From: Amblyomma americanum
Lineage: Eukaryota > Arthropoda > Arachnida > Ixodida > Ixodidae
Direction: 5' to 3'
Assembly: GCF_052857255.1 (NCBI RefSeq)
Contig: NC_135505.1
Coordinates: 57,345,368 to 57,409,367 of the forward strand
DNA length: 64,000 bases
Shown: positions 32,087 to 45,270 of the stretch, one piece after another
How the letters are laid out: every line of letters begins with the position of its first letter
Numbering within the stretch: the stretch's first letter is position 1
Made by a program: the position numbers and the translations under genes
The notes under the pieces: model-generated
Told to the model about the DNA's origin: nothing
The model's input: the letters and a program-made list of their open reading frames with translations, nothing else
The model's database searches: none

Positions 32087-32981
32087 TTAGACCTCCGCAA
32101 ACTTCCTTACATAGCATGGTGGCCCTAATTTAGGGGAGGGTTTCTTAGCGCTTTTATATATTGCACGACGATTCACTAATAGAATGGGGGAGAAATATTG
32201 AAGGAAGCCTTCTTGAGATCGGGGAACATAGGTGTAAGCAAACTCATTACAGGACCATTTTTCTGGAGAGAAATCCCTACACACACCCCTAGTACCTAGA
32301 TAGCCAGCCTTGGACACGAGAGTGGAGCTTCATTCTGACTGGTAAATATAAAATGCTGTCCACATTGTGCGAGAAAGGACACATGAGATCAAGTGCTGCG
32401 GACAGGTTCTGAATGAAAACGGAGAGTCGTTTCTTGCACAATGAGGCACGAGCTGAGAGTGACAAAACGCGACGGATAGGACAGAGCAGAAAAGACTTCA
32501 AGAATAAGGACTAGAAGATAAATGTATAAGGAAAATAACGCATCAAGTGCTGAAGCACTAGAGAAGTATGAACGTTGTGTATTGTAAAAGAGTGGGAACA
32601 CGGTACCTTTTGCACAGGAACAAAATAAACTAAGAAATGTTGTGAGCAGGACGTGTCTAATTGATTAATTACACGTTCACAGCAGTTTTAGATCTGCTGT
32701 AAAGAACATAAGATGCAGTAAAAGTGGCCACAAATGTCGCGCCATATCGCACTGTGTGTGTATATAAAGTAATGCCGGAGTGGACGGCACGAGTACAGAT
32801 AAAAATTTTGTCTTTGGGAAAGTACTTACGGTTAGGAGAGAGACGCTCTGTTGCTGTAAAAAATATGCCGCACGTGTTATTCTCGTCTTGATAAACCAAT
32901 TCCTCTTGTCCTCGTAGTTTATGATCTGCAAAAGGCAAGGTGATCTTGTTTTCCACAGCAATCTGTGGCACATACCAGGAA
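32087..32981 (-). CDS. Candidate two-exon fragment, possibly lipocalin-like
   Basis: Minus strand. Exon 32981-32830 has a clean acceptor (TTTCTTTAG) and donor (AACC/GTAAGT) and encodes WYVPQIAVENKITLPFADHK, then LVYQDENNTCGIFFTA. A second acceptor (TTTCTCTCCAG, about 32266) opens an exon in matching phase (KWSCNEFAYTYVPRSQEGF), open to a stop at 32087. The NTCGIF-type strand with a later W-x-C recalls tick salivary lipocalins, but this is weak. First exons are not seen; a LINE remnant lies upstream. Confidence 0.3.
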
Positions 32982-33499
32982 CTAAAGAAAAAATATGTCA
33001 TCACCTCTGAAAGTTGCGGCACTTATGGTGATATTGCTAGATACAGCAGAATGGCAAGTATGATTCCACTAAAATAATTAGTTATGGTTCGTTTGTAAAG
33101 TAATAGAGCATATTGGTGATTCAGAAATAATTACCATCCTATTAATTTTTAAGAATATGCGATTGAGAAAGAGAGAGCACCTGTGTTTGTGTCAGTCTTT
33201 CTTGTGCATGTTGCGACCGCGCTGTAGTCCTCAAAAGATAAAGAAGAAAGAAGGCAGAGCGTAAACAGATGGGTGTTCCGGTTTGCTATCCAGCACTGGG
33301 GAGGAGGAGAAATGGAGAAGGGGCGAGGAGCACACGCGCAGTTTGTCACTCAAGCCAGCCGCTCTCAAGAATAGCCTTGGTGGCCTTGAGGGCAGTCGAC
33401 TACTGTGGCCGCGGTATGAGGACCTTATCATCTCTAAAAGGGCAAGAATGGAGGCAGTACAGAACACAACACAGCGTATGTTGTCTTTAAGCCACAAAA

Positions 33500-34911
33500 G
33501 CGGCTGCCGGCTATCCGGTTTATGTGGAGGTTCTTGGCTGCTGAACGCAACTGCAGCCCTTCTAGCTCCAGTTCAGTTGAGCCCCAGGAAATGGATATAG
33601 TGCGTCCAGTATTTGCATTGCGTTGTGCTGCTGGCGTGGACAGGCTAGAAAGCAGAGCACGCATGACTTTCACGAAGGAAGTGACCATTTCAATTACTTG
33701 CAGATCTTGGCCACACTGCAGATCGTGGCTTATGCACGGAGCAGTCGTAGTCGTTTGACATTAGAAATGCTGCAACCTTCCTGTCCTAGTGGGCGTGCAA
33801 GGCGTCGTTAGTTTTAGCCAAGTAATATCTGAGGCAGTAGGTCACCATACGCCGCACGGTTGAAGGAGGCGGGCACGCTGCAGTGGCGCTTAGGGCCTTC
33901 CCTTCAAATATGATTGCCTTCTTTGAGGAATTTCGGCCATGCTCGATCTTGGCGCACCTTTGCAGCGGCCTCTCTGTGCGTAGAATGGTCTCGCACTACT
34001 TTCTTCAGCCCCGCCTTTTCAGTCTTAAGAGGGAAGTCTTTCGAGGAAGAGACATGAGGGCGACAGCATTTGACGCTCTTCAAGGCAGTCGCGCGGCAAA
34101 TGTTTCTGCTGTGTGGCTCGGAGCATCTCGGACACAGTATGGAATTGTTGCAGTTGCCGCGCAAGTGACAGATCCTCATGCACTTCCTGCATTATTGCGG
34201 CTTAAAAGCGAAAGTTAGAACTGGGTGACGAAGATGTCCAACCTTCACGTACGATGACCTGCAGTCACCCTTGAAGGTGAGCTTGATGCATTTAGGCCTT
34301 CTGAGGCTGTGGACATAAATTATTGCAATGCTGTTGGTCGCCGACTTGATCAACATGGACAAATCGGCGTCACAGATGGCGATGTCAGCGTTGTAAATTA
34401 CGTGAGCGATAGTGTCACTGTCTTTGAGGACACGTGGGCGTACGATGATATTCTCAAGTTTGGTGATGGCGGTGAAACTTTTAAGAACACTCATCTGCTC
34501 TACAAGAATTGCAATGACGTTTTTATACGGGTTTACTTTAAATCTCTCTCATCGCTTCTGACATGAAGCTTTCCAGATAGACAGAGGTGTCTTGCCCGTT
34601 CAGGGAGTTAATGCTGTCGGAAGGTTCCTGTGGCACAAACAAGACGGTTTACGTCGGGGCACTTTGTGCCCTGATGATCGATGACAGGCTTGGTGAGGAA
34701 GGGTCCGCTTGTCTGCGCAGTCTGCTCTTATCCTTCTTGCTAACGACCGTTACGAACCTCTCGACTGTCCAGGAGTAATCACTTGGCGCCGCGTACGTTA
34801 CAATGTCCTGGCTGCTTGAGTCACTCAAATGGTAAAGACGCTTCTCTGAGAGGCCGCTGGCGATCTACAGGGCTCCAGAGGAGAAACAGCGACATCTACT
34901 TCCATCGCCGT
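33500..34911 (-). pseudogene. LINE ORF1 (gag-like) remnant
   Basis: Minus strand, broken in several places. It starts around MEVDVAVSPLEPC (34911). 34494-34192 reads CIKLTFKGDCRSSYVKVGH, then an in-frame TAA, then zinc knuckles CNNSILCPRCSEPHSRNIC and VKCCRPHVSSS (34179-33904). The C-terminal part continues to about 33500 (RTISISWGSTELELEG). ORF1 proteins of I/Jockey LINEs bind element RNA through such CCHC knuckles. No RT half follows nearby. Confidence 0.7.
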
Positions 34912-34929
34912 CACAAAGAAGGGAGCGGA

Positions 34930-37900
34930 GCATTGCTGTTTATGGCACAAAAACAGAAAAAAACTGCAGAGTCGTGAAGACAGCGTTTTGAAACGGAAAA
35001 CGTTAGTGAGAAACAGCAAATGGGCATTATATTTCGGTGTTAAATTCATATTTTAAAGTACTCTTGTCCCACTACTGGTTGCGCAAGTTTTGCGAAACCT
35101 GAAAAATTAGCGAGCTGTGGTGAGCACAACATCGTAAGCGATTGTCACTTTCTGACTATGGAAACAAAGTCAGATTAATTCGGGATATAAAATCTGTCAA
35201 AAAGTGACCCCTTAGTTCTTACTCCGACACAGTGACAGTTTTCTTAATTACCATTCATATACATCTATAATACAGCATTTTGCGCGACAGCGTGCCTGTG
35301 TATGGTGCAGAATGACATGGATGGTCAGGTCGTTGGAAAAAAAAAAATTCTTGACACCAGAAAAAGCTCCATTCGTCTAGCTTTTCTTACATTAAACCCA
35401 ATATTTAGTTCTTGTTTAGCAGGCAACCTTTTCCAATCCACAGGAAGTGTAAAAAGATTGAGGACCCATTTTTTTAACCTGTAGTATAAAGTCATAGAGG
35501 AAGTCGAGATACCAATGCTCAGACGGTTCTCTAATATATAGTAGAGGGAACGTCAGTCAAAGGAACGAACGAGGGCTTTTCCTCTTCACTCGCAATGCAT
35601 CCTGCACCAGAGACACTTCCACGCATAATGTGTGGGATATTTATTCATCTTGTCAGTTCAAGGTCGCGGCATTGAATCTCCGCCGCAGTGGCGGCGTTTC
35701 TTGAAGGTGAAATGAAAAAAAAACGCTGGCAGGTTTTGCGACGCCACTGGTGTTAATAACCCCAACTGGTCAAATTTAACCCAAACCCACCAGAGCCCAC
35801 GTGCAACTTTTCGATGTAAGATACCTTTCAATACAATACGGTGAAAGTCGCAAAATGTTTAGAAACATGAGAGTTGGAGCGAAATTTATTCTATATTTAA
35901 TATTCTGCGGAAGCCAGAAGTGCTATCGCAAGCTTAATTTTAGTGACGTCGCTTGTGGCGACGAAATCTCAAGAAGTTTTTGAATGCGTGGCAGATATAC
36001 ACCCGCTACTTATGAGATTAACTGCGCGTTTTCCCTCCGTTCTCTACACAGGGGAACTTTGCATTACAATGGAGAAATTATGAAAGAGGATGAGCACTCT
36101 CTTCGACAGCATTCCCCGCAAAATGAGGCAACTGCAGAAGGCGCAGCAGTTTTAAAAAGGCAATAGTCGCTTTCATGGTATTGGTTATTATAATGATACA
36201 AGCTGCAGTTCATATTTTCGTATTTTCTTGTTTCGAATGCTGTCGTATTATCTTTCAAATGAATTGGAGTACTAAATAGTTTTAAATACGGAAATGAAAA
36301 AGCACGTGAACGATTAATATTCCGACAATCAAGCATTGTTGACCTAGTGTGCGCCGCGCTGGCCAGCCTTGGGATACCTATATTTACTGAGTCTTCGGAA
36401 AAAAATTTAACTGGCCCGTTGTACCTCTATATCACATTCAGCGTGCATAGCCCAGAAAGAAAATAAGTTGTTTAGCTCATAGGTAATAGGCACTGATTAG
36501 CTGGTCGCATGGAACTCGTTTTATAAAATTGCACCACAATTTGGACGATAATACGAAGAGTAATATATATAAAAATGTAGTTCTTAAATGAACTTTATCT
36601 GAGCGCTCAATCCTATGAATCGAGACATAATTATAAAGAAGGAAATCTTTGTCCAACATTATTTGTCCCGGACAGTGTAAAGTCAGTGAGTAACTCTAGT
36701 ATCCGGCGTGGTTTCAGAAGTTTATGCAATGTTACCCAGCCAGCCAGTACTTTTAATGCATTCACACCATCAATCAGTTCTATAGGACAAGTTTACGCCA
36801 TTTTTATTATTATAGCAATGCTTGGGTGCCTTCCTTCTTAGTATGCTTATCATGATTTTTCAAGATATTGTTCTTGACACAGCATCTGCATCAACGAATC
36901 ACACATATTGCTCCCGCGGAAGACAGTATGAGTAAGTAAATATTTTTTCTGACTTCATACGGGCTGCGTCTGTGTTTGTTCATGACAGTGTAATCTGGCG
37001 TATTTTATTTGTTATCTGTATTACTTTTTGTCTCTTTTGTAAATAGCTTAGACTGCTTGCAATGGACTCCATTCTTTCTGTAAAACCTGACAGTGTGGTT
37101 ATAGCATGTGACGAAAATTTCAGCCGCTGCAGACTGAAAAACCACACCCATACAGGCTTTCTATCAGAGTGCTTGTGAAGGCCTCCGGTAGTGAACCCGC
37201 TTTAGCGTTTCTCTGACGCCTTCTTGTCTCTACTTTAGTTGCATGCAAAGTTGGATCTTTGCGTCCGCGGAGTTGTGCTTCTATTACCGCTGCCAATACT
37301 GCAATGTCTTGCCTTCGAATACTCATTCGGTGGCACGCACTGATCTATCTGCGCGGCTATGTGGTTTAATCTCATCGTCTGTTGAACATAATTTCGAATC
37401 TTTTCTCGCACACTCCTTTGGCTTCGGCTGAATCACTAGTGGGGCTTTGCAAGCTCAGCGACCCCATTCTGATGTTGCAATTGCGTCTGAAGCAGTCATT
37501 TAAAGAGCTAAATAAATGCGCTCGGCAGTAGTAGAAAGTAAGACGAAGAGTTCTGCCCTAACAATCAGCCGCCATTACGGCAGAGGACATCATCATCATC
37601 ACCATCACTATCCCCTCGCGCCAACCAAATCGGCACCGCCTTCCTCCTAACCTCTTGGCCCCTCTCGCCTTCGCAGGTGTTTCTCCTCTAGCTCGTTCAA
37701 CTGCTCGAAAGATACGCCCTTGAGTTGCGTGATGGCGGTAGATCTTAATGGGACACAGAGGAGAAAAAAAGTGGCTTGTTTCGACAGGCTGCCGAGTCCT
37801 ATCCGCAATGAGACAACCCGCAACAAAAGCGAAGCTTTCACAAGGTCGAAAAGATTTTTAAAAGAAATACAAATTTCATCACCACCAGCGAATTTCAGTA

Positions 37901-38620
37901 GTAAAATGAGTGTGTCGACATTTTTTGTTCGCGTACAGATCTCAGAAGCTATGCTGCAGCGCAATTTACCTCTCTCTCTCTACCCGACAGACGTTAATAG
38001 CGACCGCTGTAAAAGAACTGAAAATTCGCCAGAGTAAATCTGGCCTATAAAGAGTTTGCTCAGAAAATTATATCACAAAAGTAGACTCGCTACGTGCATT
38101 TCTATTCTTCTGTGCTCATTTTCGGTATTTTGGGAATCCGGCCAACGATTGTAAATATTTACCGCTGAAATATTTAGCCCAAAACTCTAGAGCAGGTATT
38201 GCCTGTATCAGGATGGTTTAAGAGCGCCTCACCTTGTTTGGGCCAATCATTTTTAAATAAGCTTTATTCAGAAGGTCTTAGTGAGGCCTCCCTTAGGGCG
38301 TCCTTTTCTTGAGGTAGGTATAACATTAGTTTCATGTTACATTGCTTACAGCACAACAATTCACCCTGTACCTGCGCAGCAGCGCGTCTCTGGCGACACC
38401 GAGTTGACAGTGACATAAACATTCGTTGCTGCCGCTGCATTGCGGCTCCATTATTGCTGCATTGTAAAAAATGAAACGCTTCTAGAACAGCTTTTTCCTG
38501 CTAAGCCATTTACACCACTGAAATAATTCGCTAATATTGCAGGGTGAGCGCCGGTGGTAGTGCGTGCCTCAAAACAAATTCAGTGTTATAGAAGTAACGT
38601 GCTTTTTCTAATTGCAGAAA
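34930..38620. other. Gene-poor stretch, nothing convincing
   Basis: No recognised protein on either strand. The minus frame 36336-36064 has several Cys (NMNCSLYHYN, CGECCRREC) but no clear splice sites. 37120-38040 holds short frames on both strands without domains. Confidence 0.45.
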
Positions 38621-39221
38621 TGAATTTATAATTTATTTCTGCATTTCGACAGCAGACATGTACAAGGAGCACCTCGCCGCTCTGTGTGCCTGCTTACCCA
38701 AGGAGTGATTATGGAGAGTTCGAAAATTAGATGGCTGTCTTCAACGCGTCTGTGAGATAAGAGAGCAATGAGTCCTCCGCATTTGAGGTAAGAAAACCGT
38801 ATAAGGTAAGGAGCGTTCTGAAGTCTAGTCTGTAGTCTACCGTGCGTTGTTAACATTGCGAGTAGGTTCCACGTCATCCACTTTTCTCTTGGCACTCCTG
38901 GATTTTTGACTGTCTTGAGAAGCTCGCAATTGTGCTGCATATTCCTAAAACGAGTAATTGATCTGCGTTATGTCCTACCGGAAGTATTCATATCTGAAAC
39001 AGAATTCCAAGTATCACATCAGAAAGACAGTGTGCACTAGTTCATATGTTGAGCAGAACTCGCTGCGATGGCATCAAAATTGATAGGGATCGTTGCGTCA
39101 TGTAAGTGAATTATTTATTGATATCCACTTTTATCAATCTACAAGCTATATAAAGATAATTATTCAGCCTTGTTATGTGTGAACAGCACATAATAATATG
39201 GATGCATGCGTAGGAAAACGC

Positions 39222-39478
39222 GAAGACCGCAGCGGTGGCACAGTGGTTGAGCATCCGCCTCTCATGCGGGAGGTGCGGGGCTCGATCCCCAGTGTAGCCG
39301 GGTATTCACCGGTGATACAATAGGCACAAGCTTTATCCTTGCCTGCTGCTCGGCTAATAAGGGCTGAAATGCTTGGAAAATGGGTCTTTGAATCGAAAAA
39401 TACCTTGTGACGTGGCGTACTTTGTCTATAGACGCCCTGGCGTCATAAAAATTCATAAAAATCAAACATCTACTTCAG
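39222..39478 (+). mobile_element. tRNA-derived SINE, second family
   Basis: Box A TGGCACAGTGG at 39236-39246 and box B GGCTCGATCCC at 39279-39289. Flanked by near-identical TAGGAAAACGC (39211-39221) and TAAGAAAACAC (39479-39489). The other arm lacks it, going straight through one copy of this flank at about 63383-63395. Confidence 0.82.
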
Positions 39479-39772
39479 TAAGAAAACACAGGCTGGTTAG
39501 ACTAAGGACGTACCATGTCCGTAGCATATTTGTGTACTGTTAGCTGGCGTGACAAGCGCTATCTTGATGGTTATAAAATGGCCAATAACGTATAAGGCGA
39601 CCAATGGTCTCAGACAAGCGATAATGCCAATGTTTTATGATTGTTATGGAAGGGAAGTATACCTACTTCACAGTATGTATGGAGGAGTTACGAAGCGTGC
39701 ATTACCTGTGGTATAGAGAAGCATAGTACTGGGTCCTCTTTCTTCTCCCAAGTCAAGAAATTTTCCTTTAAG

Positions 39773-41061
39773 TACCTTCATGCTATTTCTGGCGATATGA
39801 AGAGATCAGAGATAAATATGGGCGTACGAAAAATAAAGCTGGTTCGTGGAAAGGCAGGTACCTCACCCTGGTGTTGTTGACGTGGTCGACTGCCGGAAAA
39901 AGTACACCTCTGTGCCTTTTGCTATCCTTGGTTTGTCCACTTTGCACAGACCGGTCCGGTTTGCGGACGTCGCATATACTGTCCGAACATCACGTGTTGT
40001 GTTCAAAAACTGTGAAGGCGAAGGTTTGGGTGAAAACATGAAAACAGAGATGCCAGATATTAATCAAGATTTTTATAAGCAGATAGCTTTGTTTGGAATG
40101 GGGAAAATTGGGAACATATCATAAGCAATGCAGCGGATACAAATATAGTTGTGCAATTCTGCGATGTCGCTACTTTCGGTGACAATAATAATGGGGCCAG
40201 CTGGGATTCCCTGCCACTGTACTTCGTATGTTGAGGCAAGAAAATATTTAATTGGAGAAGGTAGCTTCAACTCGTCGTCATTAAAGTGCCTCAGAAATCA
40301 GAAAAATGTAACAAAGTGGACTATTCTCACGAGTCGGTAAATGATCATGTCGGTGGCTGTGCGAGTGAACGGCTTGCATGAAAAGAAAGGTACACAGCGC
40401 CTTTCTTTTGTATTATTTTCTCGCCGAGAAGTCTAAGAACCGGCTGTAGCGAGCAGTTTAAGCATATAATGCTTTGATCTCCCTTTGTCAGCGCGCCGGC
40501 GGTGACCTTGGCGGCAGAACACGAGGAGAACACAAACCTGAACCTAAACAATCTTTGGTGAAGCTTTAAGTCTGGCCTCTGGTGCCAGAATGCTTGCTGC
40601 GCTTCCGCCGTAGGAGCGCATCCAACTACGGGGCCTTCCTATAGTGCTGTGGTTGGCGTAGACAGCGAGCGGCGCGAAGGAGCCTACGCTCTTTGCTACC
40701 CACAATTTTAGTTCTCATCGGTACTGATACACGGAGGAAGGAAAAAGTAGAGGAGAGGCAGTTACGACACATTTTTTGAGGCCGGCTCCCCGTGCTGCCC
40801 GTTCCCCCCCCCCCCCCCCCCCCCCCCCCCCAGCCTACTTCCCCGCCGTCTCAGCATGCTTGCGCAGGCGCAGCAGACTGCAGCAGGACGACGCTGCGTC
40901 CAGCGGTACTATTGGCTACGCCGTCGGCCAAAGACTCCCAGTAGCCTCGCGAAAGCACGTGACTTCCGGCACACTTTTTGTCGTGTAGCTGGGATAGCGA
41001 GAGCCTCTCCTGAGTTTTCTTTCCTCCATGTTCTGATAGCCGGGAGCTGCCAAGTTTGTTT
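39773..41061. other. Left-arm-only segment, 1.29 kb
   Basis: Present in the left arm and absent from the right: homology stops at 39772 and resumes at 41062. It includes a GC-rich part and a run of 28 C (40804-40831). No inverted ends or clear target duplication, so insertion here and deletion in the other arm are both possible. No gene recognised. Confidence 0.6.
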
Positions 41062-42457
41062 TACCCGAGTTCCGCCTTGCGCCAGTGCCATTATTGGCTG
41101 ATCATTTGCTGCCCGTGGGCTGCAGATGGAGCTGCTTGTGATCTATGGAAGTGCCACCCGCTCGTTTTGCTTCTGCAATGTCTGGAAATTGTGCGTGGTG
41201 GCACGGCTCGTGTTCATCCTCGTGTGTGCTATGCTATTACCACGTGCAGAAACCAATCGGTAGCAGGAGACTAGGTTTAAACAGAGTGAACTACCAGCAT
41301 CGGTAGGTGCCGACGGTTTAGGGTAAACGTGGCAGAGCGTTTCTTCATGGAAAAAAGAAAGCAAGATGTGTTGAAACTCAAAATTGGGGGAGTAATCGAA
41401 TATTTATGGTATCGAGGAGAACAGTTGCTCATGAACGCTCACGCTGCCTGCTTGGCCATGGCGAGTGTGAGAATTTAAACTTCAGAGCATACTTCAGTCA
41501 TTCCCGTTCACGTAGCAACAGCTAGCTACGTGACCGAAACAAATAGACCGCAGATCGTTGCAACTTTTGTTTGCGGTGATTCGCGCCATGAAATTGAAAT
41601 TTGGTCCCTCCTGCCGCTAGCGTAGGGCTGTTCACACCACAAGCGATACGAGCCACTTCACTGAAAGTAATACACATTCTCGCCTACTCCGCTTCTTCAA
41701 GTATTCACTTGTCCACAAGTACCGAAAAATATGTAATTACACGGACGCATATGTGAATACGTTAAGGTCATGCCATTACCAATTACTGGAAGGCCGAACC
41801 GCCACGCTTGTGTACACAGTTCCAACCTCAGTTGAGGAAGAGCATCGCTCAGGTAACTTTTCTTGTACGTCGCGCATGAACATGCATTCTTGAATTGAGG
41901 AACCCTATTTACAATGCATTCGATGTGCTTTCAGTCGAACGATTTATTACAATGCACGTCACTGTTAAACTTCCCGTGCAAGCAGTGTATGCTTTTTTTC
42001 TTTCGCTATTGTCGCTGTTTGTTTGCTGACTTCGCATTTGGGTAAAAAGTTGCTGACACCGCCTGCACTCATGCTATGTCTGCAAATGCAATCAGTATTT
42101 CCGAAAGAAACAAGCATAAATGCTTTATTTTTGGACTTACTAGACAGCATTGTACTCCTTCGCCAAAGATTCCTCTCAATGAAAGAAATTAGTGAGGACC
42201 GTGTAAGTCAAATTACGCCCTTATATTTCACACGAGCACATGAAGGCAGTGTGCTGGTTCTCAGGAACAGGCGTATATCATAAAGACAGGGTTTACTAGG
42301 AGCAGCTTCTCATGAGCTTGGCCTCGTGGGAAGGAGCGCACTGAGCAAGCAAGAAAAACGCATTGCTACGCATGTCACAACCAAACAACATTTAGACAAA
42401 GTTGGAGGAAAGGCAAACTATGAAAGCTCGTAAAGAATTATCTGCACTGAAACTTCA

Positions 42458-42770
42458 CCCGCCATGGTGGCTCAGCGGTTAGTACACAGGGGTACTGAAC
42501 CGGAGCCTCGGGGTTTCCATCGCGGCTGCAGCGGCCTCGTTTCGATGGAGGCCAAACAAAAGGCGCCCGTTTGGTGTGCGATGTCATTGCACGTTAAAGA
42601 TCTCAAGGTGGTCGAAATTATTTCGTAGCCCTCCACTACGGCACCTCTTTCATCCTTTCTACTCTGACTCTCTCCTTTATCCTTTCCCATACGGCGCGGT
42701 TCAGGTGTCCACCCAGATGTGACATACTACGCCATTTACGTTCCTCAAAAAACAATTTTCACTTGTCTAA
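42458..42770 (+). mobile_element. tRNA-derived SINE, shared by both arms
   Basis: Box A TGGCTCAGCGG at 42468-42478, degraded box B, body with GCACGTTAAAGATCTCAAGGT and 3' end TACGGCGCGGTTCAGGTGTC, then an A-rich tail. The other arm carries the same SINE at the matching place (61396-61692), so it predates the duplication. Confidence 0.85.
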
Positions 42771-43512
42771 AATTTAGTTTCTGTTAGAATAAATTGAAAC
42801 AGCAACCTAGTAAGACTTCTGAGTGTCACATCAAAACGCTACGACACCTTAGCGTTGACTCGAGTTGATTGACGGCAGTTCAACTGCATGATGACAAGAA
42901 ATACTAGATACGACAATGTCAGAGAAATGCAGTAATCTTTAGAGTACAAAATCGTACGACAAATAAAGTAAAAAGAGATGTCTTGATTCCTCTAGATGAC
43001 AGCCTTCTACTATGGCAGTAGCAGAAAAAAGTAGAGAACATTTGCTGAAAGGCACGGAAATCTGCGATTATAACTTCTGAGACTACCTTGAGGATCAACC
43101 CTCAGAATACGCGCAGAACTCTTGTGTCCACTTGAATTAGCGGGAAGGAAAGGAATTTTCAGGGCAGAAGATGTCACGAAACAATTACACGAAAGTTTGA
43201 TGTCCGGAGTTAATTCAAGGAAAGCAAGCTTCGAAAGCAGACGTTCCAAGTGCCACTTTCGGGGTTTATAATCATGAAGTAATCCTGAATAAGCTGATTT
43301 CGTAATAAATATACACACAGGTGTACAATTATAACTCATGGGACTGACCTGCCCTTATTTCACTACTATCGATACACGTGAGGAGATATTGGTCTCAAAC
43401 GCGTCTCATATTTTCCTTCTTTAACAATTTGCGTATTCATGCTCTTATCAGACAGATAATACGGAATGCATTGTAATATTTGCTACGTTTTTTTTACGCT
43501 AAAATGGACATC

Positions 43513-43516
43513 ATAT
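43513..43516. repeat. Target-site duplication of gypsy element (ATAT), left
   Basis: ATAT before the 5' LTR, repeated at 49455-49458 after the 3' LTR. The uninterrupted site with a single ATAT is seen in the other arm at 60624-60627. Confidence 0.9.
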
Positions 43517-43890
43517 TGCCGCCAATATTTGCAGTGTTTGTTCGTTTTTCAAATCTGCTGCGACACCACCTTATCGCTTTGTTTGCGACGCAAGACGCGA
43601 CTAGATTTATCTCGATTGATCGCGGCCAGGCAAAGCTGATTCTACGTTGTTCCGGAATGTTCTAGTAACTTTGCGCCCTTTATCTCGAATGTTCGCTATC
43701 AGCTTTAAATTGAGCACGGCCGACAGCGGCGGGCATTCTGTTCGACGACCGCCGAGCACGCTTGTCGCTTCGCCGCCGCCGAGTGATTCAGTCCATTTTG
43801 GGTGCAAGTCAGCCCCAATAAACAGTTCTTTTAGAAGACCGTTTCGTCCGTCTTCATCGCTGCTTCGACTGCCGTCACCACTACGTGACA
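43517..43890 (+). repeat. 5' LTR (374 bp)
   Basis: Begins TGCCGCCAATATTTG and ends CACTACGTGACA. Carries AATAAA at 43817-43822 as the likely poly(A) signal. Confidence 0.95.
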
Positions 43891-43912
43891 TCTGGTGGAG
43901 GTACTGGGTAGC
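43891..43912 (+). other. Putative primer-binding region
   Basis: TCTGGTGGAGGTACTGGGTA follows the 5' LTR at the place of a primer site. I cannot assign the tRNA with confidence. Confidence 0.4.
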
Positions 43913-43917
43913 CTTCC

Positions 43918-45270
43918 ATGTTCCGGACGCCCCCTTCAAGTCGTGAAGCCAGCCCTGAGCGCTTTGCACCCGAGTACGAGCCAGCAGCTCAGCGAGCCAG
44001 CCGACGTCTCCAGGGAGAGGAGCCTGAGTTCGGGAAATTGCCGGACCGCACAAGACAGCGAAAAGACGCGGCTACGAGCACCACAACCTCGCCGAAGATG
44101 TCGACACCGATCATACTGCAGCAGCCGCGGGTGCCGCCAACTTTCAATGGATCCCTAGGCGAAGACCCTGAAGAATGGTTGGATCAATTTGAGCGCGTGG
44201 CATCATCCAACAAGAGGGATGATGCGGCAAAAATTGGACAGGTGTTCTTCTCATTGGATGGCTCCGCACGCACGTGGTACGAAAACTACGAGTCGTCCCT
44301 TACGACATGGGAGCTATTCAAGAGAGAACTATTGAAGGTATTCACCAGTGTCGTGACGAAAGAAAGAGCCGAACGACTCCTCGAGTCCAGGATCCAGCTT
44401 CCGAATGAGCCCGTCCGCGGTTACGTCGAAGAGATGAAGCGCCTGTTTCGCCGCGCCGACCCCGGGATGACCGAGGAAAAGAAAGTTCAGTTTTTAATGC
44501 GCGGCGTAAAAGAACAACTCTTTGCAAGCCTCGTCCGCCAGCCGCCAAAAACAGTCGAGGAATTCATGCAAGAAGCCTGCACGATTGAGAAGACCCTCGA
44601 CGTCCGGGCTCGGCAGTACAATCGTCCTTCCTCTGCCTGTGCAATCCGTTCGGACACGCCGGCCACCACCAGCGACAGCTTGCGGGAAGTTATCCGCGAA
44701 ATCGTCCGAGAAGAGCTACGCCGATTACTGCCATCCTCCCCGCAGCCACAAGCAGCGACTCTGATGGACGTGGTACGGGAAGAAGTGCAACAGGCACTTG
44801 GCACCTCGACGGCCGCAGAACCCCAGGCCATGACCTACGCCGCTGCAGTAAGGACTGCCCAGCCCCAACGACAACCCCCACGTCCTCCCCGAGATGAGCC
44901 ACTTGTTCCACAACGCCGCCTCCCAGCCCCCGCCCGCCCAGCCTATGACCGACGCTCAAGCCCCAGGAAATGCGACGCCTGGAGGACTTCCGACAACCGG
45001 CCGTTGTGCTTCCATTGCGGTGAGGCCGGCCATATTTTTCGTAACTGCCCGTACCGACGTATCGGTCTTCGAGGATTTGCCGTTAACGCCCCACGACCAC
45101 GCTTCGGAAAACGTCCGCACGAAATCGACGAGTACCTGCGTCGGGAAGAGTACACGCCGAACCGCTTTTCGCGCTCACCATCGCCGTCAACCTCGCGCTT
45201 TGCGTCGCCACGCCGCAGCTACGCAGCCGCGGTACGAGGAAGGTCGCCCAGCCCCCGTAGGGGAAACTAA
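43918..45270 (+). CDS. gag: Gag (Ty3/gypsy)
   Basis: 450 residues. The capsid-type domain spans about residues 70-230 ([59 protein letters not shown]). One CCHC zinc knuckle, [14 protein letters not shown], lies at residues 364-377, followed by a basic, Ser/Arg-rich tail. The protein would form the particle and bind element RNA. The ATG is the first in-frame one, 28 bp after the LTR. The last codons before TAA carry the frameshift heptamer that leads into pol. Confidence 0.93.
   Translation: MFRTPPSSREASPERFAPEYEPAAQRASRRLQGEEPEFGKLPDRTRQRKDAATSTTTSPKMSTPIILQQPRVPPTFNGSLGEDPEEWLDQFERVASSNKRDDAAKIGQVFFSLDGSARTWYENYESSLTTWELFKRELLKVFTSVVTKERAERLLESRIQLPNEPVRGYVEEMKRLFRRADPGMTEEKKVQFLMRGVKEQLFASLVRQPPKTVEEFMQEACTIEKTLDVRARQYNRPSSACAIRSDTPATTSDSLREVIREIVREELRRLLPSSPQPQAATLMDVVREEVQQALGTSTAAEPQAMTYAAAVRTAQPQRQPPRPPRDEPLVPQRRLPAPARPAYDRRSSPRKCDAWRTSDNRPLCFHCGEAGHIFRNCPYRRIGLRGFAVNAPRPRFGKRPHEIDEYLRREEYTPNRFSRSPSPSTSRFASPRRSYAAAVRGRSPSPRRGN

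Noticed and set aside
39229..39295. A true tRNA gene
   Set aside because: Box A and box B are present, but the element has a SINE body, a target duplication and an empty site in the other arm.
41143..42283. Frames conserved between the two arms (also 61939-63176)
   Set aside because: Conservation is explained by the inverted duplication; the copies have stops at different places and show no splice or domain support.
44342..44959. Minus-strand frames opposite gag
   Set aside because: Shadows of the gag reading frame without recognised domains.
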